The notes beneath the pieces are model-generated. The model was not told where the DNA came from and did not search any database. It worked only from the letters and a program-made list of their open reading frames with translations. Below, piece by piece: positions 1-8,940 of a stretch of 64,000 bases of DNA. The stretch's first letter is position 1; each line of letters starts with the position of its first letter. The translations under genes were made by a program, and so were the position numbers. The stretch comes from Planctomycetes bacterium ADurb.Bin069 (lineage in GTDB: Bacteria; Planctomycetota; UBA8108; UBA8890; UBA8898): contig MWEK01000008.1 of assembly GCA_002070955.1 (NCBI GenBank), positions 92,555 through 156,554 on the forward strand, read 5' to 3'.

Positions 1-902
1 GCCTTCTCGACGCGGCTCTGGTTGAACCTGAAGGCGAACCTGACCTCCTGCAGGGCGTGGCCGCGGTCCTCGGGGACGCGCCTGAGTTCGGTCTCGGCCA
101 GCGAGAACAGCTCCAGCAGCTCGAAGGGATCCGTCAGGTAGTCGTTCTCCCAGATCCTGAAGGCGCTCTGGCGATGGACGTTCGACCCCTTGGGATAGAG
201 CTTGATCACCGAGGTGAGGCTCTTGCCCTTATCCAGCTTGATGCGCGCCAGGAAGATCCCCTTGGGATCCATGCGATCATCGACGATCACCACGGTGGGC
301 GCGACCTGCTGGTACTGCTTGAGGGCCGTCTCGGCGGAGTGGAAGAGGTGAAAGGAAGCCCTGGCCTTGGCGAGCCTGAGCCGGACGACCTCGCTGAAGT
401 GGCCTTCCTTGGGGACGAGGAGGAGCACCGATGCCTTGCCGGCGGGAAGGGGCTTATGGGGCCAAACGGGAATCTTCCGGGCGGTCTCCTTGATCTCCGA
501 GGCCCGCGCGAGGCCGCCCGCCGGCAGGGAGCCGTCCTCGACCCCCCGCAGAATGTCCTTGGCCTTGTCGACATCGACCGCGAGCGGCACGACGGTCGTG
601 AGCCCGAGCAGATCCAGGGACACGGCGACGGTGCGCGGCACGTGAGCCAGGACGAGCGCGCCGCCGGTCTCCGCCAGCTTCCCCTGCCACTTGATGAGAG
701 CGCTGATGCCCGTCGAGTTGATGTAGGCCACCGAGGCCATGTCGATGACCAGGTACTTGTCGCCGCCCTGCGCGGCCTTTTCAAGGGCGGCCGTGAACGC
801 TTCGTAGTTGGGCGCATCCACGAATCCGCTGACATGCAAGACCGTGCACTTGGCCGTGTGGCTCACGGGAACGTGTTCGGGTACAATCTCTAACTTCGGC
901 AT
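1..902 (-). CDS. STAS-domain partner-switching regulator, C-terminally cut by the window edge
   Basis: The 300 visible residues start at ATG 902 and run off the left edge with no stop. Residues ~10-115 form a STAS (anti-sigma factor antagonist) domain; the motif YINSTGISALI puts the likely phosphorylated serine at residue 63. Residues ~155-270 look like a response-regulator receiver fold (hydrophobic strand VLLLVP, then VVIVDDRMDP), but this is a weaker call. The last visible residues (HALQEVRFAFRFNQSRVEKA) resemble the start of an RsbW/SpoIIAB-type HATPase_c_2 domain; that is inference from a short stretch. The start is supported by an AAAGAGG ribosome site 7-8 bases upstream and a promoter at 948-975. 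If all three parts are real, antagonist and anti-sigma kinase modules share one chain, which is unusual. Certain: a STAS protein. Uncertain: the rest. Confidence 0.8.
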   Translation of the reverse strand, partial: MPKLEIVPEHVPVSHTAKCTVLHVSGFVDAPNYEAFTAALEKAAQGGDKYLVIDMASVAYINSTGISALIKWQGKLAETGGALVLAHVPRTVAVSLDLLGLTTVVPLAVDVDKAKDILRGVEDGSLPAGGLARASEIKETARKIPVWPHKPLPAGKASVLLLVPKEGHFSEVVRLRLAKARASFHLFHSAETALKQYQQVAPTVVIVDDRMDPKGIFLARIKLDKGKSLTSVIKLYPKGSNVHRQSAFRIWENDYLTDPFELLELFSLAETELRRVPEDRGHALQEVRFAFRFNQSRVEK

Positions 903-947
903 CGGGATGCCTCTTTCGCGCCGCGGTTCCACCAGCGCCTGAGGTCT

Positions 948-975
948 ATTGTACCCCCGCCCAAAGTCGGGTCAA
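948..975 (-). promoter_or_regulatory. Sigma-70-like promoter for the STAS regulator
   Basis: On the minus strand TTGACC (970-975) is followed after 16 bases by TACAAT (948-953). This would start transcription near 941, about 40 bases before the ATG at 902. AT-rich hexamers stand out in this GC-rich genome. Confidence 0.6.
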
Positions 976-994
976 CAAAACCGGCGCGGGCCTC

Positions 995-1023
995 TGGCCG
1001 CCCCGCGGCGCCTGTGCTAGAAT
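995..1023 (+). promoter_or_regulatory. Probable promoter for the FabZ-like gene
   Basis: TAGAAT (1018-1023) lies 17 bases after a weak -35-like TGGCCG (995-1000). It is placed ~35 bases upstream of the ATG at 1065 and diverges from the promoter at 948-975. The -35 matches only three of six consensus bases. Confidence 0.4.
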
Positions 1024-1064
1024 CACGCCACGCCCCCGCGGCGAGGCCCTAGAAAGGAATTGCC

Positions 1065-1538
1065 ATGCCTCCGCAACCGCTCCTCCCCTTCGATTTCGTC
1101 CAGAGCCTGGAAATCAAGTTCCCCATCGAGGAGATCCGCAAGCGCAACCAGCAGCGCTACGAGATGGAGCACCTCTCGGCGATCGTGCATTTCGATCCCG
1201 ACGCGCGGATCGTCGCGGGCTACAAGGATGTCTCCGATCAGGAGTTCTGGGTGCGCGGCCACCTGCCGGGCCGCCCGCTCCTGCCCGGCGTGATCATGCT
1301 GGAGGCCCTGGCGCAGCTTTGCTCGTTCTACCAGCTCACGATTCAACCCGACGCGCCGTTCTTCGGCTTCGGCGGACTGGACGAGGTCAGGTTCCGGGGC
1401 ATGGTCGTTCCGGGCGACCGCCTGTACCTCGTCGCCCGGGCCTTGGACATCAAGGCGCACCGGGGGTATTACCAAACTCAAGGCCTGGCCGGCGGCAAGC
1501 TGGTCGTGGAAGCCAAGGTCCTCGGCATAGCCTTCTGA
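1065..1538 (+). CDS. FabZ-like beta-hydroxyacyl-ACP dehydratase
   Basis: A 157-residue single hotdog-fold protein. The family removes water from 3-hydroxyacyl-ACP during fatty acid synthesis in the cytoplasm. The active-site segment GHLPGRPLLPGVIMLEALAQ gives His66 and Glu80, the same 14-residue spacing as the catalytic pair of E. coli FabZ. The N-terminal ~35 residues are longer than in FabZ, so this may be a paralogue acting on another acyl-ACP; I therefore give no gene symbol. ATG 1065 follows GAAAGGA at 1052-1058. The GH2 gene begins 8 bases after its stop, so the two may be cotranscribed although their functions look unrelated. Confidence 0.85.
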   Translation: MPPQPLLPFDFVQSLEIKFPIEEIRKRNQQRYEMEHLSAIVHFDPDARIVAGYKDVSDQEFWVRGHLPGRPLLPGVIMLEALAQLCSFYQLTIQPDAPFFGFGGLDEVRFRGMVVPGDRLYLVARALDIKAHRGYYQTQGLAGGKLVVEAKVLGIAF

Positions 1539-1546
1539 GGGAATCC

Positions 1547-4500
1547 ATGGCGCGTCTCGCCCTGGTGTCAGCAGTCATCCTCACCCTGGCCGCGCCGGCC
1601 GCCGCGGCCGGTCCGGCGCCGCTCTCGCTGGCGGGCCGGTGGCGCTTCCAACTGGACCGCGAGGACGCCGGCATCAAGGACCGTTGGTTCGAGCGCGCGC
1701 TTCCCGAAAGCATCACGCTCCCCGGGGCCCTCCAAAACCAAGGCTTCGGCGACGAGATTTCCGTCCGCACCGAATGGACCGCGAACGTCTACGACCGGAC
1801 GTGGTACGAATCGCCCGCCTTCGAGGCCTACCGCCGGCCGGGCAACGTCAAGGTGCCCTTCTGGCTCCAGCCCGACCGCCACTATGTCGGCGCGGCTTGG
1901 TACCAGCGCGACATCGCCATCCCCGAGGAGTGGCGCGGAAAGCGCGTCGTCTTGACCCTCGAGCGCCCTCACTGGGAGACGCGCGCGTGGATCGGCGGCC
2001 GGGCGCTCGGCGTCCGCGACAGCCTCTCGACCCCCCATGTCTACGACCTGGGCCCGGGCCTCGCGCCGGGAACGCACACGCTCACCCTGCGCGCCGACAA
2101 CCGCATGATCGTGGACGTCGGCATCTGGGCGCACAGCGTCTCCGACCACACCCAGGGCAACTGGAACGGCATCGTCGGGCGCATCGAGCTCGCGGCGACA
2201 AGCCCCGCGTGGATCGACGACGTGCAGGCCTTTCCGGATCTCCCGCGGCAAACCGTGCGCCTCGCCGTGCGGATCGGCGGGAGCGCCGCTGGCAAAGTCA
2301 CGGTCCGGGCGGGCTCGGCCGCCGCGGAGGTCGACCTGGGGGCCGATGGCGCCGCCGTCGAGCTGGAGACGCCGTTGGGCGCCGGCGCGCGGCGGTGGGA
2401 CGAGTTCGCCCCGGAGCTCCAGCGCCTCTCGGTCGCCCTCCGCGGGCCCGGCATCGCCGACGAGCGCGTCGTGACCTTCGGCTTGCGGGAAATCGCCGCC
2501 CGCGGAACCCGGCTCGTCCTGAACGACCGCGATCTCTTCCTGCGCGGCACGCTTGAGTGTTGCATCTTCCCGCTGACCGGATACCCGCCCACGGAGATCG
2601 AAGCCTGGAAGCGCGTGATCCGCATCTGCAAGGACCACGGCCTCAACCACATCCGCTTCCATTCCTGGTGCCCCCCCGAGGCCGCCTTCGCCGCGGCCGA
2701 CGAACTCGGCTTCTACTACCAGGTGGAAGCCGCCGTCTGGACGGCGGTGGGCGACGGCGGTCCCATCGACGCCTGGATCTACGCCGAGACCGAGCGCATC
2801 CTCCGCGCCTACGGCAATCACCCGTCCTTCCTCCTCATGGCGCACGGCAACGAGCCGGGCGGGGCGCGCCGGGACGAGTGGCTCGGCCGCTGGGTCGAGC
2901 ACTGGAAGGCGCGCGACGGCCGCCGGCTCTACACGAGCGGCTCGGGCTGGCCGGCGATCTCGGAGAACCAGTACCACGTGACTCCCGCTCCCCGCGGACC
3001 CGGCGGTTGGATCGGCAAGGACTACCGCGCGAGCATTCGGAACCTCTCCGCTCCCGTCATCGTCCACGAGATGGGCCAGTGGTGCGTCTACCCGAACTTC
3101 GACGCCATCGCCAAGCACACCGGCCCCCTCAAGGCCCGGAACTTCGAGATCTTCCGGGACTCCCTCGCCGCCCGCGGGATGCTCCCTGAGTGGCGCGCTT
3201 TCCAGCGCGCGTCGGGAAGGTTCCAGGCGCTGTGCTACAAGGAGGAGGTCGAGGCGGCCTTCAGGACGCCGGGGGTGAGCGGCGTTCAGCTGCTCGATCT
3301 GCACGATTTCCCCGGACAGGGCACCGCCCTCGTGGGCGTGCTTGACGCCTTTTGGGACGAGAAGGGCTATATCGCCCCCGCCGAGTTCCGCCGGTTTTTC
3401 GGCGCCACGGTGCCCCTCGCGCGCATGGAAAAGCGCGTGTGGACGACGGAAGAGACCTTCGCCGCCGAAGTGCAGGTCGCTCACTTCGGCCCGGCGCCCC
3501 TCGCGGGCGCCCGACCGTACTGGCGGCTCGTCGGCGCGGCGGGCCGGGCGGCGGGCGGCCGACTTCCGGAACGCGACGTGCCGATCGCCCGGGAAACGCC
3601 GCTGGGCCGCATCGCCTTCCCGTGCGCCGACCTCAAGGCGCCGGCGGCGTACCGCCTCGTCGTCGGGCTGGAGGGCACGGAGTTCGAGAACGATTGGACG
3701 ATCTGGGTCTACCCCGCCGCGGTCCCGCCGCCCGCGCCGGCCGGCGTGCTCGTGGCGACGGCGCTCGACTCCGCCGTCCTGGCGCACCTTGCCGCCGGCG
3801 GCAAGGCATTTCTTCATTCCGTGCGGCTGCAGGCGGCGCATCCGAGGGGTTCCTTCACGCCGGTTTTCTGGAATCGCCAATGGTTCCCCGGGCAGGCCTG
3901 CCAAACCCTGGGGCTGCTCTGCGACCCCGCCCATCCGGCCCTGGCCGCGTTCCCCACCGAGGCGCACTGCGACTGGCAGTGGGAGGATATCGTCGCCCAC
4001 GCGCGCTGCCTGGTCATGGACACGCTGCCGCGGGAACTCCGCCCCATCGTCCAGCCCATCGACGATTGGAACTCGAACCGCAAGCTCGGCCTGGTGTTCG
4101 AATGCGCGGTGGGCCGCGGCGCGCTGCTGGTCTGCACGGCCGATCTCGCGCGCGACGCGGCGAGGCGCCCGGCGGCGCGGCAGCTCGCCCACAGCCTGGC
4201 GGCCTACGCCGCGAGCCCCGCCTTCGCGCCGGCAACGGCGGCGGACGCGGAGGATCTGCGGGAACTCCTCGCCCCGGCGCGGGCTTCGAAGCTCGTCGCC
4301 CTCGGCGCGACGGTGCTGCGAGCCAGCAGCGAGGACGCCGCGAACGGCAACGTCGCCGCCAACGCCCTCGACGGAGACCCGGAGACCTTCTGGCACACCG
4401 CCTGGACGCCCGCCCCCGACCCGATGCCGCACGAGCTGGTCATCGACCTGGGCAAGGAGATCGAGCTCGAGGGCCTGATCTACACCCCGCGGCAGGACAT

Positions 4501-4726
4501 GACCAACGGCCGCATCGCGGCTTGCGAAATTCACGTGAGCGCCGATGCCGCGTCCTGGGGCGCGCCGGCCGCCGCGGCCGCCTGGAGGGACTCCGACCGG
4601 ACCGAAACGGTGAAGTTCGACCGCCCCCGCGCGGGGCGCTACCTGCGGATTCTCATCGGCGCGGAGGTGCGCGGCAACCCCTTCGCGGCCATCGCCGAGC
4701 TGGACATCATCCCGGCGCGACGCTGA
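1547..4726 (+). CDS. Secreted glycoside hydrolase family 2 enzyme with C-terminal F5/8 (discoidin) domain
   Basis: 1059 residues starting at ATG 1547, chosen because it gives a clear signal peptide (MARLALVSAVILTLAAPAAA) right after the upstream stop; the frame stays open further upstream but overlaps the FabZ-like gene. Residues ~25-190 form a GH2 sugar-binding jelly roll, then an Ig-like sandwich, then a TIM barrel. The barrel carries the acid/base motif HGNEPGG (Glu436) and a likely nucleophile in VHEMGQW (Glu508). Residues ~915-1059 are an F5/8 type C domain (VAANALDGDPETFWHTAW), which usually binds carbohydrate. The family hydrolyses beta-galactosides, beta-mannosides or beta-glucuronides; the substrate cannot be read from sequence. 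Probably periplasmic or exported. Confidence 0.88.
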   Translation: MARLALVSAVILTLAAPAAAAGPAPLSLAGRWRFQLDREDAGIKDRWFERALPESITLPGALQNQGFGDEISVRTEWTANVYDRTWYESPAFEAYRRPGNVKVPFWLQPDRHYVGAAWYQRDIAIPEEWRGKRVVLTLERPHWETRAWIGGRALGVRDSLSTPHVYDLGPGLAPGTHTLTLRADNRMIVDVGIWAHSVSDHTQGNWNGIVGRIELAATSPAWIDDVQAFPDLPRQTVRLAVRIGGSAAGKVTVRAGSAAAEVDLGADGAAVELETPLGAGARRWDEFAPELQRLSVALRGPGIADERVVTFGLREIAARGTRLVLNDRDLFLRGTLECCIFPLTGYPPTEIEAWKRVIRICKDHGLNHIRFHSWCPPEAAFAAADELGFYYQVEAAVWTAVGDGGPIDAWIYAETERILRAYGNHPSFLLMAHGNEPGGARRDEWLGRWVEHWKARDGRRLYTSGSGWPAISENQYHVTPAPRGPGGWIGKDYRASIRNLSAPVIVHEMGQWCVYPNFDAIAKHTGPLKARNFEIFRDSLAARGMLPEWRAFQRASGRFQALCYKEEVEAAFRTPGVSGVQLLDLHDFPGQGTALVGVLDAFWDEKGYIAPAEFRRFFGATVPLARMEKRVWTTEETFAAEVQVAHFGPAPLAGARPYWRLVGAAGRAAGGRLPERDVPIARETPLGRIAFPCADLKAPAAYRLVVGLEGTEFENDWTIWVYPAAVPPPAPAGVLVATALDSAVLAHLAAGGKAFLHSVRLQAAHPRGSFTPVFWNRQWFPGQACQTLGLLCDPAHPALAAFPTEAHCDWQWEDIVAHARCLVMDTLPRELRPIVQPIDDWNSNRKLGLVFECAVGRGALLVCTADLARDAARRPAARQLAHSLAAYAASPAFAPATAADAEDLRELLAPARASKLVALGATVLRASSEDAANGNVAANALDGDPETFWHTAWTPAPDPMPHELVIDLGKEIELEGLIYTPRQDMTNGRIAACEIHVSADAASWGAPAAAAAWRDSDRTETVKFDRPRAGRYLRILIGAEVRGNPFAAIAELDIIPARR

Positions 4727-4740
4727 CCTCCGCGCCCGGG
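4711..4740. terminator. Hairpin at the convergent GH2/nqrF junction
   Basis: CCCGGCGCG (4711-4719) can pair with CGCGCCCGGG (4731-4740) with one bulged base. It sits between two convergent stops only 15 bases apart. There is no T-run on either side, so intrinsic termination is uncertain. Confidence 0.3.
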
Positions 4741-4741
4741 A

Positions 4742-5872
4742 TCAGAACTTGTCGAAGTAGATCCGCTCCTCGGGCAGGCCCTTGTCCTTGAGCACCCCGA
4801 TCACCGCGTCGATCATGATCGGCGGGCCGCAGAGGTAGCATTCCTTGTCGGCCGCGTCGTTGATGATCCGGTCGACGACCAGGTGGATGAACTCCGTCTC
4901 GCCCTCCCACTCATCGCCGGGCTCCAGGCCCGAGAGCGAGGGGAAATAGCGGAAGTTGCGGTGGCGCGCGGCCCGCGCCACGTTCTCCTTGTGCCAGTAC
5001 AGGTCCCGGAGCGCCCGCTGGCCCACGAAGCAGTCCACCCGGCGCTGCGTGCCCTTGTCGAAGAGGTGCTCGACGATGGAGCGCACGGGCGCGACGCCCG
5101 AGCCGCCGCCCACGCAGATGATGGGGCGGTCCGAATCCTCGCGCAGGTAGAACTCGCCGTAGGGTCCCGTGATCGTCACGCGGTCGCCTTCCGCAAGGAG
5201 CGTGTGCACCCACGTCGTGCAGATTCCGTTGGGCACGAGGCGGATGATCAGCTCGACAACGCCGGAGTCCTTCGGCATGGAGGCGATGGAATAGGCCCGG
5301 AAAACGGGCTCGAAAATCGGCGGGGTGAGCCTGAGCAGGTAATCCCGAGGCACGTTGAGCTGGCAGTACTGGCCCGGCTTGAAGGCGATCCGCGGGGGAT
5401 CGAGCAGCTTCAGCCTGAGGAGCTTGGTGTCATGGCTAAGCACCTCCAGCTTCTCCACCAGGCACGCGAATTCCTGCACGGCCAGCAACTCCGCCGGAAT
5501 GCGCAGATCCAGATCGTTCTTGACCTTGACCTGGCAGCTCAGGCGCACGTTGCGCCGGACCTCGGCGCGCGTCAGATGCATGCGCTCGGTGGCGAGCGCC
5601 GAGCCCGCGCCCGCGCGCACCTCGACCTTGCAGTAGCCGCACGTCCCTTGGCCGCCGCAGGCGCTGGGGATGAAGATTTTCCGCTCGGCCAGGGCCATGA
5701 GCAGATTGGCGCCGCCCCGGCACTCGAAGCTCACCGCCGGATCATGGTTGATCTCGACTTTGCAGACGCCGTAGTCGGCAATGTACTTCTCGGCGATGAT
5801 CAGGACTAGCGCGAGGAAGCCCGACAGCCCCCCCAGCACGGCCGCGCTCAGCAGCAGAAGCCCGACATCCAT
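4742..5872 (-). CDS. nqrF: Na+-translocating NADH:quinone oxidoreductase subunit F
   Basis: The 376-residue electron-input subunit: it oxidises NADH by FAD and passes electrons to a 2Fe-2S cluster. Residues ~3-26 are the single membrane anchor. The ferredoxin domain has Cys72, Cys78, Cys81 (CGGQGTCGYC) and Cys113 (LSCQVKV), matching the NqrF pattern. The FAD domain shows RAYSIAS and the NAD(P)H domain GGGSGVAPVRS and CYLCGPP. The C-terminus IYFDKF is typical. The start at 5872 gives the membrane helix and lies 8 bases after nqrE; a long overlapping open frame upstream is ignored. It is the last gene of the six-gene operon. Confidence 0.95.
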   Translation of the reverse strand: MDVGLLLLSAAVLGGLSGFLALVLIIAEKYIADYGVCKVEINHDPAVSFECRGGANLLMALAERKIFIPSACGGQGTCGYCKVEVRAGAGSALATERMHLTRAEVRRNVRLSCQVKVKNDLDLRIPAELLAVQEFACLVEKLEVLSHDTKLLRLKLLDPPRIAFKPGQYCQLNVPRDYLLRLTPPIFEPVFRAYSIASMPKDSGVVELIIRLVPNGICTTWVHTLLAEGDRVTITGPYGEFYLREDSDRPIICVGGGSGVAPVRSIVEHLFDKGTQRRVDCFVGQRALRDLYWHKENVARAARHRNFRYFPSLSGLEPGDEWEGETEFIHLVVDRIINDAADKECYLCGPPIMIDAVIGVLKDKGLPEERIYFDKF

Positions 5873-5880
5873 GGCGCCCT

Positions 5881-6471
5881 CTACCTGATGGCCACCATGC
5901 CGGCGAAACCCATGAACGCCATGGCCATGGTTCCCGCCACCACGATGGTGATGCCCGGCCCCTCCAGCGCCGGCGGCACCTTGCTGAACCTGATTTTCTG
6001 GCGCAGGCCGGCGAGGGCCACCACCGCCACGAACCACCCCAATCCGCTGCCGGCCCCCCAAGCGACGGACTGCAGGAACCCGTAGCGCCAATTCACCATG
6101 AACAGGCACAGGCCCAAAATGGCGCAGTTGACGGTGATGAGGGGCAGGAAGATGCCCAGGTTGTCGTAGAGCGTCTGGCTCTTGCGCTCGATCACCATCT
6201 CCACGAACTGCACCAACCCCGCGATGAGCACGATGAAGACGATGAACTGGAGGTACTCCAGGCCCAGGGGCACGAGCACCAGGTGGTAGACGGGCCAGCC
6301 GGCGGCCGCCGTGAGCACCGACACGAACGTCACCGCAGCGCCGAGGCCCAGGGCCGTCTGCGTCGTGTTGGAGACGGCGATGAAGGAGCACATCCCCAGA
6401 AAGTAAACCAGGAGGATGTTGTTGGTGAAAACCGCGGCGAAGAGGATGACGAAGGGCGAGATTTCCGGCAT
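5881..6471 (-). CDS. nqrE: Na+-translocating NADH:quinone oxidoreductase subunit E
   Basis: A 196-residue membrane protein with about six helices, homologous to RnfA. Cys28 (LGMCSF) and Cys116 (TVNCAI) occupy the positions that, with two cysteines of NqrD, hold the intramembrane iron centre in the Vibrio enzyme. It begins two bases after nqrD ends and is followed by nqrF after 8 bases. The distinction from RnfA rests on operon context: the presence of a genuine NqrF and no RnfB. Confidence 0.93.
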   Translation of the reverse strand: MPEISPFVILFAAVFTNNILLVYFLGMCSFIAVSNTTQTALGLGAAVTFVSVLTAAAGWPVYHLVLVPLGLEYLQFIVFIVLIAGLVQFVEMVIERKSQTLYDNLGIFLPLITVNCAILGLCLFMVNWRYGFLQSVAWGAGSGLGWFVAVVALAGLRQKIRFSKVPPALEGPGITIVVAGTMAMAFMGFAGMVAIR

Positions 6472-6472
6472 G

Positions 6473-7156
6473 TCACTTCCCTCCCGGCCGCGCCTTCCCG
6501 GCCTGGGCGCGAAGCTGCAGGGCGCGGCACACCCAGATGACCACGGCGAGCCCGAAGAAACCCGCGGGCGCCATGACCATGATGTTCCACCGGGGCAGGC
6601 TCTCGGGAACCACCGCGACGCCGCACAGGCTGCCGAACCCGAGCAACTCCCGGGGCAGCGAAACGAGGATCAGCACCAGGCTGTAGCCGCAGCCCGCGCC
6701 GATGCCGTCCACGAAGGCCAGCCAAGGCCGGTTCTTGGTGGCGAAGGCCTCCACGCGGCCCAGCACGATGCAGTTCGTGATGATGAGGCCGACGTAGGCG
6801 CCGATCTGCTCGCTCACCGCGAACATGTAGGCCGCGAGAAAGAGGTGCACGACGATGACGAAGCTCGCGATGATGAGCATCTGCACCAGGAGCCGCGTGC
6901 GCGGCGGCGTCGCGTCGCGGACCAGGGCGTACAGGCAGCTCGAGCACGCCGTCACCAGCGTCACGGCGACGCACATGACCAGCGTGTTCGTCACCAGGTT
7001 CGTCACGGCCAGCGCCGAGCACACGCCCAGAATCTGCCTGAAGAGCGGGTTGTCGTCCCAGAACTGCGTCTTGAACGTGCGGTACTCCGGGCTGGCCTTG
7101 ATCCGCAGCCCGAGCGGCATGGCCGGCGGCGCGATGTTGCGTGCGTGCTCGCTCAC
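6473..7156 (-). CDS. nqrD: Na+-translocating NADH:quinone oxidoreductase subunit D
   Basis: A 227-residue membrane protein with about six helices, homologous to RnfE. Cys46 (LGVCSALAVT) and Cys129 (IITNCIVLG) are the expected iron-site cysteines paired with those of NqrE. The N-terminal ~35 residues are soluble and end in NPLFRQILG, a typical family start of the membrane region. It lies 6 bases after nqrC. The C-terminus is basic and rich in Arg and Gly, with no recognisable domain. Confidence 0.93.
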   Translation of the reverse strand: MSEHARNIAPPAMPLGLRIKASPEYRTFKTQFWDDNPLFRQILGVCSALAVTNLVTNTLVMCVAVTLVTACSSCLYALVRDATPPRTRLLVQMLIIASFVIVVHLFLAAYMFAVSEQIGAYVGLIITNCIVLGRVEAFATKNRPWLAFVDGIGAGCGYSLVLILVSLPRELLGFGSLCGVAVVPESLPRWNIMVMAPAGFFGLAVVIWVCRALQLRAQAGKARPGGK

Positions 7157-7162
7157 GGCGCG

Positions 7163-7852
7163 TCACCTCTTCCCGATTCCGCGCCTCTCGGCCGCATCCA
7201 GGAAAGCCCCGATGTCTCGGACCAGAAACGCCTTGACGCTGTTGGTGGTCTCGGTGGCGCCCGTGATGGCGTCGACCTCGTTGAGCGCCTTGGGCTCCTT
7301 CCCCCGGGCGGTGAACTCGACGCCGACGGCCCCCCCGGCGTCCCTGACGCGCTTACCCTTGAAGGCGTTGCGGAACCACTCCGCGTTGATCTCGTGCCCG
7401 AGCCCCGGGGTTTCCTCGTCCTTGTAAAAACTGATGCCGCGCACGGTCGCCAGGTCGGGCTCGAGGGCCAACACGCCCTCGATAGGGCCCCAGAACCCGA
7501 CGCCCCCCACCCTGAAGGCGTAGCCGATCACCTTGCCGCGCGGCTCCGAGCCCCCGCCGGGAGCGTCGGTTTCCTCGTATCCTTCCCAGACGACGAGGGG
7601 CCGCCCGCCCGAGGCGCCGGCGTACTCGCGCTCCGCCACCACCGCGTCGAAGCGCGCGAGGATTTCTTCGCTGGACGCGTCGTCCCGAAGAACGTATCCC
7701 AGGGCGCGCATGATTTCGCGGCACATGGCGGCCTGCCGGTTGGCCTTGATCTTCGGGGCGGTGAGCTGGTTGACGAAGGAGAGGACGAGGCCGAAGGCGA
7801 CCGCCACCCCCACCGTGTAGCACCAAACGTACACCGGGCCGCGCTTCTTCAT
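7163..7852 (-). CDS. nqrC: Na+-translocating NADH:quinone oxidoreductase subunit C
   Basis: A 229-residue protein with one N-terminal helix (~8-27) and an FMN-binding domain facing outside the membrane. The flavinylation motif DAITGATETTNSV places the covalent FMN on Thr200. The segment GFWGPIEGVLAL is typical of the NqrC/RnfG fold. ATG 7852 overlaps the nqrB stop by four bases (ATGA), indicating translational coupling. It is somewhat shorter than the Vibrio protein (~257 residues). Confidence 0.94.
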   Translation of the reverse strand: MKKRGPVYVWCYTVGVAVAFGLVLSFVNQLTAPKIKANRQAAMCREIMRALGYVLRDDASSEEILARFDAVVAEREYAGASGGRPLVVWEGYEETDAPGGGSEPRGKVIGYAFRVGGVGFWGPIEGVLALEPDLATVRGISFYKDEETPGLGHEINAEWFRNAFKGKRVRDAGGAVGVEFTARGKEPKALNEVDAITGATETTNSVKAFLVRDIGAFLDAAERRGIGKR

Positions 7853-8940
7853 GCCGGGGCCCTCCGCGCGCGGTACCGGCGCCGTATCGCAAAGTGATCC
7901 AGGATCGGCGCCGCGGTGTTCATGAGCAGGATGGCGAACATCACCCCCTGGGGATAGCCGGAGTACATCCAGATCAGCACCGAGATCGCGCCGATGCCCA
8001 AGCCGTACAACCAGCGGGTCAGGGGGTGCCGGGGGCCCGACACCGGATCGGTGGCCATGAAGACCGCGCCGAAGAGCAGCCCGCCGCCCAGCACTCCCAT
8101 GGCGCCGCAGGGCCAGGCCGAGGGGGCCGCGTGGTGCCCGATCGCGGCGGTGACGAAGGCGCCGATGACCGTCGAGATCATGATCGAGAAGCTCGCGACG
8201 CGCGTCAAGGCGAGGATCAGTCCGGCGGCCACGATCCAGATGCGCAGGGTCTCTCCCACGCTGCCGGAAGCGAGCCCGAAGAGCAGATCCCCGAAGGGAA
8301 CCGGACATTCCTGGAGGGTGGTCAAATGGGCCGGCGTGGCCGAAGTCACCGCATCGACGCCCGCGTCCCAGGCCGCGAACCCGCCCGCGGCGCCCGGGAT
8401 CGGATTCGTCCACACGCCGCCCACCATGTGCCGGGGAAAGGAAATGTACACGAAACACCGCCCGACGAGGGCCGGGTTGAAAACGTTGTACCCCGTGCCG
8501 CCGAACACCTCCTTCCCGAACACGATGCCGAACACGATGCCCACGGCGCAGACCCAGAACGGCGTCGTGGGCGGGAGCGTCAGGGGAAAGAGCAGGCACG
8601 TCACGAAGGCGCCCTCGTTGAGGGTTTCCTTCCTGGCGCCCGCGAAGATCGCCTCGACGCCCACGCCGAAGATGTACGACACGGCGATGAGCGCGGCGAC
8701 GCGCCACCCGAAGGCGTAAACGCCCCACGCGGCGCAGGGCAGAAGGCACAGGATCACGACGCTCATGAAGCGCTTCACGTCCATGTGCCCGCGCACGTGC
8801 GGGGCGCCGGCCGTCACGTCGCCCTTGCCGAAAAGAAAGGTGTCGATGGCGTCCACCGCCGGGTGCACCGGCGACAGGCGGGGATTCTCCCGCGTGACGC
8901 GCAGCAGGTAATCCAGGATGCGGCGCAGCCTCCCGATCAT
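7849..8940 (-). CDS. nqrB: Na+-translocating NADH:quinone oxidoreductase subunit B
   Basis: A 363-residue integral membrane subunit, related to RnfD, that forms the sodium path. Multiple hydrophobic segments cover ~58-350. The motif DAVTSATP gives Thr202 as the likely covalent FMN site, and GTGYNVFNPALVGR is a family hallmark. The N-terminus (DYLLRVTRENPRLSPVHPAV) is the soluble region that contacts NqrA. It is shorter than the ~410-residue Vibrio NqrB and closer to RnfD in length. The start at 8940 overlaps the nqrA stop (ATGA), which fixes it despite an open frame upstream. A maturation transferase (ApbE) would be needed to attach FMN; none is in the window. Confidence 0.93.
   Translation of the reverse strand: MIGRLRRILDYLLRVTRENPRLSPVHPAVDAIDTFLFGKGDVTAGAPHVRGHMDVKRFMSVVILCLLPCAAWGVYAFGWRVAALIAVSYIFGVGVEAIFAGARKETLNEGAFVTCLLFPLTLPPTTPFWVCAVGIVFGIVFGKEVFGGTGYNVFNPALVGRCFVYISFPRHMVGGVWTNPIPGAAGGFAAWDAGVDAVTSATPAHLTTLQECPVPFGDLLFGLASGSVGETLRIWIVAAGLILALTRVASFSIMISTVIGAFVTAAIGHHAAPSAWPCGAMGVLGGGLLFGAVFMATDPVSGPRHPLTRWLYGLGIGAISVLIWMYSGYPQGVMFAILLMNTAAPILDHFAIRRRYRARRAPA

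Noticed and set aside
1319..1546. Upstream extension of the GH2 gene from 1319
   Set aside because: It would overlap the FabZ-like gene by ~220 bases and bury the signal peptide. ATG 1547 fits better.
1568..4534. Very long open frame (988 codons) antisense to the GH2 gene
   Set aside because: A shadow of high GC content. It gives a repetitive Arg/Gly/Asp-rich product with no domain, while the opposite strand encodes a recognisable enzyme. The same applies to other long antisense frames such as 38377-39780 and 40303-42795.
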